Shown here: positions 1 through 6,118 of the stretch, piece after piece | Numbering within the stretch: the stretch's first letter is position 1 | Layout: the number at the start of each line of letters is the position of its first letter | Assembly: GCA_900757485.1 (NCBI GenBank) | Contig: CAAEOA010000071.1 | Coordinates: 1 to 8,379, forward strand | DNA length: 8,379 nucleotides | Direction: 5' to 3' | Source: Oscillospiraceae bacterium | GTDB taxonomy: Bacteria > Bacillota > Clostridia > Oscillospirales > Ruminococcaceae | The notes under the pieces: model-generated | Told to the model about the DNA's origin: nothing | Seen by the model: only the letters and a program-made list of their open reading frames with translations | Database searches by the model: none | Translations under genes and position numbers: made by a program

Positions 1-1460
1 AATTAGGACATCGTATTATTGTTATCGTAAATAAAATCGACCGTCCGGATGCCCGTCTGGACGAAATTGCAGATGAGGTGCTTGAACTGCTGCTGGATTT
101 GGACGCCAGTGAAGAGCAGCTGGAAAGCCCGATTTTATTCTGTTCCGGCCGTTCCGGTACCGCTTCCTTGTCCCAATATGAAGCCGGTACTGATTTGGTT
201 CCTTTATTTGACACCATATTGGATTATATCCCTGCGCCCGAAGGCGATCCGGATGATGATCTGCAATTACTGGTATCTTCTATCGATTACAATGAATATG
301 TCGGACGAATTGCAATCGGCAGAGTGGAAAGAGGCGTCATCAAGCAAAATCAAGAAGTGATGGTTTCTGACTATCATAACAGCAAAGAACCTTATCGCGG
401 AAAAATTGTCAATATGTATCAGATAGAAGGATTAAACCGTGTTCCGGTTGATACTGCCACAGTTGGAGACATTGTTTGTTTTTCGGGTATTGAAAAAATT
501 ACGATTGGTGATACTATCACTTCAATCACAAAAGTGGAACCTTTGCCTTTTGTAAAAATCAGTGAACCCACTGTGGAAATGACTTTTTCGGTCAACGACA
601 GTCCGTTTGCAGGACGGGAAGGCAAGTTTGTCACCTCACGTCAGCTGCGCGACCGGTTGTTTAAAGAGCTTCTCAAAGATGTTTCATTGCGTGTATCCGA
701 AACCGATACAACCGAAAGCTTTATTGTCAGCGGGCGCGGTGAAATGCACTTGTCTATTCTGATTGAGACGATGCGTCGGGAAGGCTTTGAGCTGGCTGTC
801 AGCACACCCAGAGTATTGTTCAAAGAGATAGACGGCAAGAAATGTGAACCGATTGAACGTCTTTTAATTGATGTTCCCGAAGAGTATATGGGAACGGTCA
901 TGGAAAAGATGGGCGCACGCAAAGGCGAAATTGTCAGTATGCATCCGCAAGGCTCTCGTATGAGAATGGAATTTTTGATTCCGTCTCGCGGCTTGTTCGG
1001 TTATCGAAATGAATTTATGACCGACACGAAAGGGGACGGAATTTTAAATACGTTGTTTGACAGCTATCAGCCGTATAAAGGCGATATTCCCCGCCGTGCT
1101 TCCGGATCTTTAATTTCCTTTGAAACCGGTGAGGCGGTCACTTACGGGCTGTATAACGCACAGGAACGCGGTACTCTGTTCATTGGTGCAGGTACTCCGG
1201 TATATGAAGGAATGGTAGTCGGCGCATCACCGAAAGCAGAGGATTTAGTAGTAAACGTCTGTAAAAAGAAACACGTCACGAATATGCGTGCCTCTGGCTC
1301 CGATGAAGCGCTGCGTTTGGTAACGCCTCGCATTTTCAGCTTGGAAGAATCCATTGAATTTTTAGCAGAGGACGAGCTGTTGGAGGTAACTCCAAAAAGC
1401 CTTCGTATCCGCAAACGGATTTTAAGCAATCAGCTTCGTGCAAAACAGCGAAACAAATAA
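1..1460 (+). CDS. typA: TypA/BipA translational GTPase, 5'-truncated by window edge
   Basis: This is a ribosome-associated GTPase of the EF-G-like family, linked in other bacteria to ribosome assembly and stress or cold growth. The reading frame is open from base 3 and gives about 485 residues. Family members are about 600 residues, so roughly the first 120 (G1-G3 GTPase motifs) lie outside the window. The G4 motif NKID is encoded at bases 30-41, followed by a G5-like FCSGRSG. Next come the beta-barrel domain II, an EF-G domain III-like segment (SGRGEMHLSILIETMRREG) and domain V. The TypA-specific C-terminal domain follows, with SRGLFGYRNEFMTDTKGDG, then HVTNMRASGSDEA and ELLEVTPKSLRIRKR near the end. 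The protein ends in a basic tail (RAKQRNK). Ten or so bases downstream lies a strong terminator. It is convergent with the fatty-acid genes and probably unrelated to them functionally. Identity is secure. Truncation is only the window boundary. Confidence 0.96.
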   Translation, partial: LGHRIIVIVNKIDRPDARLDEIADEVLELLLDLDASEEQLESPILFCSGRSGTASLSQYEAGTDLVPLFDTILDYIPAPEGDPDDDLQLLVSSIDYNEYVGRIAIGRVERGVIKQNQEVMVSDYHNSKEPYRGKIVNMYQIEGLNRVPVDTATVGDIVCFSGIEKITIGDTITSITKVEPLPFVKISEPTVEMTFSVNDSPFAGREGKFVTSRQLRDRLFKELLKDVSLRVSETDTTESFIVSGRGEMHLSILIETMRREGFELAVSTPRVLFKEIDGKKCEPIERLLIDVPEEYMGTVMEKMGARKGEIVSMHPQGSRMRMEFLIPSRGLFGYRNEFMTDTKGDGILNTLFDSYQPYKGDIPRRASGSLISFETGEAVTYGLYNAQERGTLFIGAGTPVYEGMVVGASPKAEDLVVNVCKKKHVTNMRASGSDEALRLVTPRIFSLEESIEFLAEDELLEVTPKSLRIRKRILSNQLRAKQRNK

Positions 1461-1473
1461 TATTTGATTATGC

Positions 1474-1513
1474 AATAAAACAGGCGATGGGAACCCCCAT
1501 CGCCTGTTTTATT
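1474..1513. terminator. Bidirectional intrinsic terminator between typA and acpP
   Basis: A perfect 18-bp inverted repeat pairs 1474-1491 with 1496-1513 around a 4-nt loop (AACC). The core is GC-rich (CAGGCGATGGG). Its outer ends are A-tracts on the left and T-tracts on the right, so either strand gives a stem ending in a U-rich run. It lies 13 nt after the typA stop on the plus strand and 36 nt after the acpP stop on the minus strand. It should therefore end both converging transcripts. Confidence 0.9.
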
Positions 1514-1549
1514 TACAAATGATCGGCATATTTTGCGATACCGGAATCA

Positions 1550-1780
1550 TTAGTCAATGTTGTCTTCAATATATTTTACAATATCGCCAACAGTTTTGAT
1601 GTTTTCGACCTGATCATCCGGAATTTCAAGATCAAACTCTTCTTCCAAGGACATTACGAGATCAACAATATCCAGCGAATCGGCGCCCAAATCATCAGCA
1701 ATAGAAGCCTCAGGCGTTACCTTTTCTTCCTCAACGTCGAGTTGGTCGATTAAAATACTTTTTACTTTCTCAAATACCAT
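1550..1780 (-). CDS. acpP: Acyl carrier protein
   Basis: This is a small acidic carrier protein that holds fatty-acid intermediates on a 4'-phosphopantetheine arm in the cytoplasm. The product is 76 residues from the start chosen here. The DSL attachment motif is present as GADSLD, with the modified serine at residue 35, followed by the acidic recognition helix (DIVDLVMSLEEEFD) and the usual C-terminal helix. An in-frame ATG at 1789 would add three residues (MNE), but the ribosome binding site AGAAAGGA (1790-1797) abuts that codon and lies 9 nt from the ATG at 1780, so the inner start is better. The gene is last in the block, 86-95 nt after accA, with a candidate promoter in that gap and a strong terminator behind. 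It is an ordinary fatty-acid ACP by sequence. A specialised ACP cannot be fully excluded, but the context argues against it. Confidence 0.96.
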   Translation of the reverse strand: MVFEKVKSILIDQLDVEEEKVTPEASIADDLGADSLDIVDLVMSLEEEFDLEIPDDQVENIKTVGDIVKYIEDNID

Positions 1781-1822
1781 CTCATTCATTCCTTTCTAAA
1801 AAATACAAATGTTATATATCAT

Positions 1823-1851
1823 ATTATACTTTAACAGTACGAGCCTGATAA
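1823..1851 (-). promoter_or_regulatory. Candidate sigma-A promoter for acpP
   Basis: Read on the minus strand, the gap between accA and acpP contains a perfect -10 box TATAAT (1828-1823). A -35-like TTATCA (1851-1846, four of six consensus bases) lies 17 nt upstream. Transcription would begin near 1816, giving a leader of about 35 nt that carries the AGAAAGGA ribosome binding site. The gap is AT-rich, so chance matches are possible. A separate promoter would let ACP be made in excess of the enzymes, which fits its high cellular level. This is inferred from sequence alone. Confidence 0.45.
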
Positions 1852-1875
1852 AATATAATGCAATACCAAGCGATT

Positions 1876-2679
1876 TTATTCCTGAAACACACCGATTTTT
1901 CTGAATTTATTATAACGGCTGTCTAACAAATTTTCAAGTGTTTTTTTAGAAAGTCGCTGCAAAGCAGACAAAATATATTCAGAAATGTTTTCAGCCATCA
2001 TCTGATGATTGTTGTGTGCGCCACCGGACGGTTCTTTTATTATAACCTCACATACACCAAATTGCAACAAGTCTTCTGCAGTTATTTTAGAAATATTTGC
2101 AGCCTCCATCTCACGAGAAGCATCTTTCCATAAAATAGATGCGAATCCACGCGGAGAAATCACCGAATATACCGCATTTTCCAGCATCGCAAGCTCATCG
2201 CAAACACCGAGTGCCAAAGCACCTCCGCTACCGCCTTCTCCCAGAACGATAGAAATAATCGGTACTTTAATGTCAAAAAACTCCAATAAATTTCTGGCAA
2301 TCGCTTCGCCCTGTCCCCGTTCTTCTGCACCGATTCCGCAAAATGCACCGGGCGTATCAATAAAACAAATAATCGGACGATGAAACTTTTCCGCTTGCTT
2401 TGCCAATCTCAGCGCTTTGCGGTATCCCTCCGGATGTGGCATAGAAAAGTTGCTCTCCTTATTTTCCTCTATACTGCGTCCTTTGACCTGTGCGATTACG
2501 GTGACAGCGATTCCGTTGATGGTTGCAACGCCGCCGGTAATTGCTTTATCATCGCTGTAATAACGGTCTCCGTGCATCTCATAATAGTCATCAAAAATCA
2601 ACGGAATATAATCCTTTATCGTAGGACGGTTTTTATTGCGTACAATGGTCAGCCGATCCCAAGCAGTCAGATTAGCCAT
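1876..2679 (-). CDS. accA: Acetyl-CoA carboxylase carboxyltransferase subunit alpha
   Basis: This is the alpha half of the carboxyltransferase that moves CO2 from carboxybiotin to acetyl-CoA, giving malonyl-CoA. It works as a complex with AccD. From the ATG at 2679 it is 267 residues. This is the short form seen in many Firmicutes, compared with about 319 in E. coli. Visible motifs are NLTAWDR at the N-terminus, DTPGAF near 108-113, the glycine-rich GEGGSGGALALG at 147-158 and ISPRGFASILWKD at 174-186. An in-frame ATG at 2691 would add four residues (MVST), but GGGAAGGG touches that codon directly, and N-terminal MANLTAWDR matches the family better. The chosen start overlaps the accD stop by 8 nt (ATGGCTAA), suggesting translational coupling and equal amounts of the two partners. 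Confidence 0.96.
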   Translation of the reverse strand: MANLTAWDRLTIVRNKNRPTIKDYIPLIFDDYYEMHGDRYYSDDKAITGGVATINGIAVTVIAQVKGRSIEENKESNFSMPHPEGYRKALRLAKQAEKFHRPIICFIDTPGAFCGIGAEERGQGEAIARNLLEFFDIKVPIISIVLGEGGSGGALALGVCDELAMLENAVYSVISPRGFASILWKDASREMEAANISKITAEDLLQFGVCEVIIKEPSGGAHNNHQMMAENISEYILSALQRLSKKTLENLLDSRYNKFRKIGVFQE

Positions 2680-3550
2680 GGTACTCACCATCCCTTCCCT
2701 GTTGATGATAAGATATCAATCTGGACAGCGTTCGTCTCATTTTTTTGCGTTCCACAATCATATCAACAAATCCATGCTGCAGCAGAAACTCTGCCGACTG
2801 GAAATCGTCCGGCAACCGTTGCTTAATAGTTCCTTCTATTACCCGCCGGCCTGCGAAGCCGACCAGGACCTTCGGCTCAGCAATAATGATATCTCCTAAC
2901 GAAGCAAACGAAGCGGTAACACCGCCGGTCGTCGGATCGGTCAAGACCGTAATATACAATAATCCTTTTGCGCTATGACGCCCAACCGCAGCAGAAGTTT
3001 TCGCCATCTGCATTAAAGAAATAATTCCTTCTTGCATCCGCGCGCCGCCGGAAGCTGTGAAAAGCACCACCGGCAGATTTTTTTCAGCAGCCCGCTCGAA
3101 AGCACGGGCTATTTTTTCTCCCACAACCGATCCCATGGAAGCCATCATAAAATGAGAATCCATAACGCCGATGACACAAGGACGATTGCGAATCGTACAT
3201 TCACCGGTAACGATTGCTTCCCGCAATCCCGTGGTTTCCTGTAATTCCTTTATTTTTTCGGGATAATCTTTAAAAGCCAGCGGATTTGCGCTTTCCATCT
3301 CAGCATCATACTCTGTAAAGGAATCCTTGTCGACTGTCAATTCCAGCCGCTGACTCACTGTAAGCCGTGCATGATAACCGCACTGAGCACATACTCTGAC
3401 GCTGCCGATAAAATCTTCCATAAACATTACATTTTGACAGCGCGGGCACTTAAATAAAAGGTCAGACGGAATGGTGACCTTTCCGTTCCCCTGATTTTTC
3501 GGTTCCTGGTCAAATCTGGATTTCACAACATTAAAGATATCTTCCAGCAA
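2672..3550 (-). CDS. accD: Acetyl-CoA carboxylase carboxyltransferase subunit beta (zinc-ribbon)
   Basis: This is the beta half of carboxyltransferase, the partner of AccA. The 292-residue product carries a four-cysteine zinc ribbon near the N-terminus (CPRC at 35-38 and CAQC at 54-57, spacing CX2C-X15-CX2C). The crotonase-fold domain follows, with TASGGARMQEG at 165-175, DPTTGGVTAS at 205-214 and GFAGRRVIEG at 231-240. The ribbon is typical of bacterial AccD and in E. coli binds nucleic acid. The start is TTG, supported by a near-ideal GGGAGG (3558-3563) at 7 nt spacing, with no better in-frame ATG nearby. It lies 44 nt after accC, and its last 8 nt overlap the accA start. Length and motifs are normal. 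Confidence 0.96.
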   Translation of the reverse strand: MLEDIFNVVKSRFDQEPKNQGNGKVTIPSDLLFKCPRCQNVMFMEDFIGSVRVCAQCGYHARLTVSQRLELTVDKDSFTEYDAEMESANPLAFKDYPEKIKELQETTGLREAIVTGECTIRNRPCVIGVMDSHFMMASMGSVVGEKIARAFERAAEKNLPVVLFTASGGARMQEGIISLMQMAKTSAAVGRHSAKGLLYITVLTDPTTGGVTASFASLGDIIIAEPKVLVGFAGRRVIEGTIKQRLPDDFQSAEFLLQHGFVDMIVERKKMRRTLSRLISYHQQGRDGEYHG

Positions 3551-3594
3551 GACAAAACCTCCCTCATTCCATGATCAAACAGCCATACTCTTCA

Positions 3595-4938
3595 CTACAT
3601 AATGGAAGTGCGGTTTAAAAAACCGATATCATAATCAGCTGTTTTAAAGGCATCATTGCGGATCAGCTTCAACTGAAAATCAATATTGGTTTCGACACCC
3701 TCCACCAAAAACTCTGCAAGCGCCCATTTCATTTTCTGAATCGCTTCTTCTCTTGTCGGTGCATAAGCAATCAACTTTGCAATCATACTGTCATAATACG
3801 GCGGAATGACATATCCTTGGTACACTGCACTGTCCACACGAACACCGGGACCGCCGGGCATATGCAGACCGGTAATCTTGCCCGGACAGGGACGAAAATT
3901 AAAACGAGGATTCTCTGCGTTTATTCTACACTCAATTGCGTGTCCCGTCAAGAGAATATCTTTCTGCTCAAAAGAAAGTTTTTCTCCTGCCGCAATCAAA
4001 ATTTGCTGTTTTACCAAATCAATTCCCGTTACCATCTCAGTTACAGGATGCTCAACTTGAATTCTGGTATTCATCTCCATAAAATAAAAGTTATGATATT
4101 TGTCAACCAGGAATTCAATGGTTCCCGCATTCCAATAATCACAAGCCAAAGCAGCTTTGCAAGCAGCTTCGCCCATTTTTTGGCGCAACTGCTCCGTCAT
4201 GACCGGACTCGGGCATTCTTCCAAAACCTTTTGATTTCGGCGCTGCAGCGAACAATCCCGCTCGCCTAAATGAACGACGTTTCCGTATTTATCCGCCAAC
4301 ACCTGTATTTCGATATGTCTAGGATCTACAATGAATTTTTCAATATAAACGCCGTCGTTTCCGAAATAAGACAATGCCTCCTGTTTTGCAGCGGTCACCG
4401 CAGATTCCAAATCTGCAGGAGTTTCCACCATGCGGATACCACGTCCGCCGCCGCCTGCCGAAGCTTTTACCATAACTGGATATCCGATTTTCACTGCGAT
4501 TTGCTTTGCTTCCTGCATATCGGTAACAATTCCATCCGAACCGGGAACAACCGGAACACCTGCATTCTTCATCGTTGCCTTCGCAGTTGCCTTATCCCCC
4601 ATTAAATCAATGGATTGTGCCTGTGGACCGATAAAAGTTACGCCGCATTTTTCACAGGTTTTAGCAAACAAGGAATTTTCTGACAAAAATCCAAATCCAG
4701 GATGTACCGCTTCTGCGCCGGTCAATTCGCAGGCTGCCAAAATAGCCTTAATATTTAAATAACTGTCCTTAGTCGCTGCCGGACCGATACAAACCGCTTC
4801 ATCGGCAATCTGTGCATGAAGCGCGTTTCGATCAGCCTCTGAAAAAACCGCAACAGTTCGAATCGAAAGTTCCCGGCAGGCGCGGATAATCCGAACCGCA
4901 ATTTCACCGCGGTTGGCGATTAAAACCTTTTTAAACAT
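3595..4938 (-). CDS. accC: Acetyl-CoA carboxylase biotin carboxylase subunit
   Basis: This enzyme carboxylates the biotin of AccB, using ATP and bicarbonate. From the ATG at 4938 it is 447 residues, close to E. coli AccC. It starts with the biotin carboxylase N-domain (FKKVLIANRGEIAVRI), then an ATP-grasp domain with the glycine-rich loop KASAGGGGRGIRMV around 158-171. The catalytic segment MEMNTRIQVEHPVTEM follows, in which Glu288, Asn290 and Arg292 fall at the E. coli positions. ECRINAE places Arg338. The C-domain has PPYYDSMIAKLIAY. This exact numbering favours the inner ATG over an in-frame ATG at 4950 that would add MIHI. Neither ATG has a normally spaced ribosome binding site. An AAGGAG lies upstream of a hairpin (see the leader feature). 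Identity is secure and the start is moderately so. Confidence 0.96.
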   Translation of the reverse strand: MFKKVLIANRGEIAVRIIRACRELSIRTVAVFSEADRNALHAQIADEAVCIGPAATKDSYLNIKAILAACELTGAEAVHPGFGFLSENSLFAKTCEKCGVTFIGPQAQSIDLMGDKATAKATMKNAGVPVVPGSDGIVTDMQEAKQIAVKIGYPVMVKASAGGGGRGIRMVETPADLESAVTAAKQEALSYFGNDGVYIEKFIVDPRHIEIQVLADKYGNVVHLGERDCSLQRRNQKVLEECPSPVMTEQLRQKMGEAACKAALACDYWNAGTIEFLVDKYHNFYFMEMNTRIQVEHPVTEMVTGIDLVKQQILIAAGEKLSFEQKDILLTGHAIECRINAENPRFNFRPCPGKITGLHMPGGPGVRVDSAVYQGYVIPPYYDSMIAKLIAYAPTREEAIQKMKWALAEFLVEGVETNIDFQLKLIRNDAFKTADYDIGFLNRTSIM

Positions 4939-4946
4939 AATATGAA

Positions 4947-4973
4947 TCATTTTTCTGCCGAAACCATATCCAT
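4947..4973 (-). CDS. Possible eight-codon leader ORF coupled to accC
   Basis: A tiny reading frame, MDMVSAEK, starts 11 nt after a strong AAGGAG (4990-4985) in the fabZ-accC gap. Its TGA stop overlaps the upstream accC ATG in the classic ATGA arrangement. Its ATG lies in the loop of the hairpin and its last codons run through the 3' arm. Translating it would open the hairpin and leave the ribosome on the accC start, so it could act by translational coupling. Short ORFs of this size are common by chance and no conservation can be checked here, so it stays tentative. Confidence 0.25.
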   Translation of the reverse strand: MDMVSAEK

Positions 4974-4990
4974 GGCAGAAAAAACTCCTT
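4947..4990 (-). promoter_or_regulatory. accC translation-initiation hairpin with upstream Shine-Dalgarno
   Basis: Reading the minus strand, AAGGAG (4990-4985) is followed one base later by a perfect 10-bp hairpin. Arms 4983-4974 and 4959-4950 (TTTTTCTGCC and GGCAGAAAAA) enclose a 14-nt loop. The hairpin ends exactly at the upstream in-frame ATG (4950), 11 nt before the preferred accC ATG (4938). Unfolded, the Shine-Dalgarno is too far from accC to act (34 nt to the first ATG). Folded, the hairpin would bring it close to both. The loop also contains the ATG of the eight-codon mini-ORF listed separately. The role in accC translation is inferred. Confidence 0.45.
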
Positions 4991-5066
4991 TTCCCGAAAA
5001 ACTGTTATCTGCGACATCTTGTCAGCAGGCTCTTATGTTTCGCATCAATCATTTTCAAAATATGTT

Positions 5067-5498
5067 TTATTTAGACAGTGCAAAAGTAAGTTCAGCGGTA
5101 ACTACTCTTTTATCTCCCACATAAGCAACCGCTTTGCCGATGCCGACACTGCCTCGATTTTTAATCATTTCCATCTCCAACCGAAGAGTATCGCCCGGCA
5201 AGACCTGTCCGCGAAAACGAGCCTTATCAATGCCTGCAAAGAAAGCAAGCTTACCTTTATTTTCCGGAAGGGAAAGCACGCAAACGGCACCGGTCTGTGC
5301 CAGCATTTCGATGGTCAGTACTCCTGGCTGAACCGGAGCTTGCGGAAAATGACCGCGGAACCAATCCTCATCCGGACGAAGATATTTGGTTGCAACTGCA
5401 CGAACTCCCGGTTCCAGCTCCAACACTTCATCAATGAGCAGAAACGGATCACGGTGCGGAATGATTTCTTTAATCTGTTCTTTATTTAATAACGGCAT
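5067..5498 (-). CDS. fabZ: 3-hydroxyacyl-ACP dehydratase FabZ
   Basis: This enzyme removes water from 3-hydroxyacyl-ACP to give trans-2-enoyl-ACP, the step between FabG and FabK in each elongation round. The product is 143 residues, a normal length for the single hot-dog fold family. The catalytic histidine is His50 in RGHFPQAPVQPGVL and the acidic partner is Glu64 in LTIEMLAQTGAV. The N-terminal IIPHRDPFLLIDEV block is also typical. The family's usual MPGVL is QPGVL here, which does not touch the catalytic residues. The ATG start has AGAGGAG at 7 nt spacing, one of the best ribosome binding sites in the window. It sits between accB and accC, splitting the carboxylase genes. This is the usual Firmicutes arrangement. 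The specialised isomerase FabM/FabN cannot be judged from this copy alone. Confidence 0.95.
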   Translation of the reverse strand: MPLLNKEQIKEIIPHRDPFLLIDEVLELEPGVRAVATKYLRPDEDWFRGHFPQAPVQPGVLTIEMLAQTGAVCVLSLPENKGKLAFFAGIDKARFRGQVLPGDTLRLEMEMIKNRGSVGIGKAVAYVGDKRVVTAELTFALSK

Positions 5499-5519
5499 AA
5501 ACTGACTCCTCTTTTCATA

Positions 5520-5556
5520 TGCAAAACCAATGCTGCAAGCGGCAGCATGTTTTGCA
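5520..5556 (-). other. Bulged hairpin in the accB-fabZ gap
   Basis: TGCAAAAC (5520-5527) pairs with GTTTTGCA (5549-5556), and ATGCTGC (5530-5536) with GCAGCAT (5542-5548). This gives a 15-bp stem with a 2-nt bulge (5528-5529) and a 5-nt loop. It starts about 13 nt after the accB stop in the transcript and ends about 21 nt before the fabZ start, just before the fabZ ribosome binding site. In the transcribed direction there is no U-run after the stem, so it does not look like an efficient terminator. It may instead protect the 3' end of a processed mRNA or partly reduce readthrough. Its function is unknown. Confidence 0.5.
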
Positions 5557-5569
5557 CGGCTTATCGAAA

Positions 5570-6049
5570 TTACCCTATAATCATGATCGGCTGACCGTAC
5601 TCAACACTGTCGCCGCTTTTCACATAAATCTGAGATACCACGCCGTCAAATTCACTTTGCACCTCGTTCATCAGCTTCATGGACTCGATAATAAACAAAA
5701 CATCGCCTTTTTTTACTTGCTGACCGACTTTGACAAAACTTTCCTTATCAGGTGCCGGAGAAGCATAAAAAGTTCCGACAATCGGAGATTTTACAATATT
5801 ACCGGTAGGACTTTCGGAAACAACCGGCTCAGAAATTTCTTCTTGCTCTTCCGCCATCGGGAGCGTAACCGGCGCAGCTTCTGCAATACTTGCAGCCGGT
5901 GCTGCTACTACCGTTGTCATCGGATGCTGCTTTGCCTCCAATTTTAAGCGAATCGAGCCAACCTCCAGCTCCATTAAACCAAGATGTGTTTTTGCCATCT
6001 TATCCATCAACTCTTTGATGGTTTCTATTGAAAAATCAAATTCCTGCAT
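5570..6049 (-). CDS. accB: Acetyl-CoA carboxylase biotin carboxyl carrier protein
   Basis: This protein carries the biotin that shuttles CO2 between AccC and the AccD/AccA carboxyltransferase. The product is 159 residues from the ATG at 6049. An N-terminal segment (residues 1-40) is followed by an Ala/Pro/Glu-rich flexible linker (about 43-83). The C-terminal biotinyl domain then contains the FYASPAPD thumb typical of acetyl-CoA carboxylase carriers and the biotin site ESMKLMNEV, with the modified lysine at residue 125. The usual site is EAMKxMN, so the residue two before the lysine is Ser rather than Ala. A GTG directly upstream (6052) is in frame. AAGGAG (6059-6064) lies 9 nt from the ATG and 6 nt from the GTG, so both are possible and I prefer the ATG. 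fabF is 69 nt upstream. Confidence 0.95.
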   Translation of the reverse strand: MQEFDFSIETIKELMDKMAKTHLGLMELEVGSIRLKLEAKQHPMTTVVAAPAASIAEAAPVTLPMAEEQEEISEPVVSESPTGNIVKSPIVGTFYASPAPDKESFVKVGQQVKKGDVLFIIESMKLMNEVQSEFDGVVSQIYVKSGDSVEYGQPIMIIG

Positions 6050-6118
6050 CACAGAGTACTCCTTTTTCTGTTTCCGAATCTATTTTGATTCGAATAAATT
6101 TTACCGCACCGACATGAC

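Noticed and set aside
1..77. TypA beginning at an internal codon near base 78
   Set aside because: The frame is open upstream to base 3 and encodes the G4 motif NKID, so the gene is cut by the window edge and not short.
1811..1830. AT-rich near-palindrome before acpP as a possible FapR or FabT operator
   Set aside because: It does not match the sites I know for either regulator, and such imperfect symmetry is expected in AT-rich DNA. It also overlaps the -10 box.
5005..5052. A 15-codon open frame (start MIDAKHKS) in the fabZ-accC gap, minus strand
   Set aside because: No ribosome binding site, and it does not abut or overlap the accC start. Likely chance.
5019..5489. A 156-codon plus-strand open frame opposite fabZ
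   Set aside because: It is complementary to fabZ and matches no family. fabZ has conserved catalytic residues and an excellent ribosome binding site.
6075..6092. Small inverted repeat CGAATC/GATTCG in the fabF-accB gap
   Set aside because: Only 6 bp with a 6-nt AT-rich loop, too weak to separate from chance.
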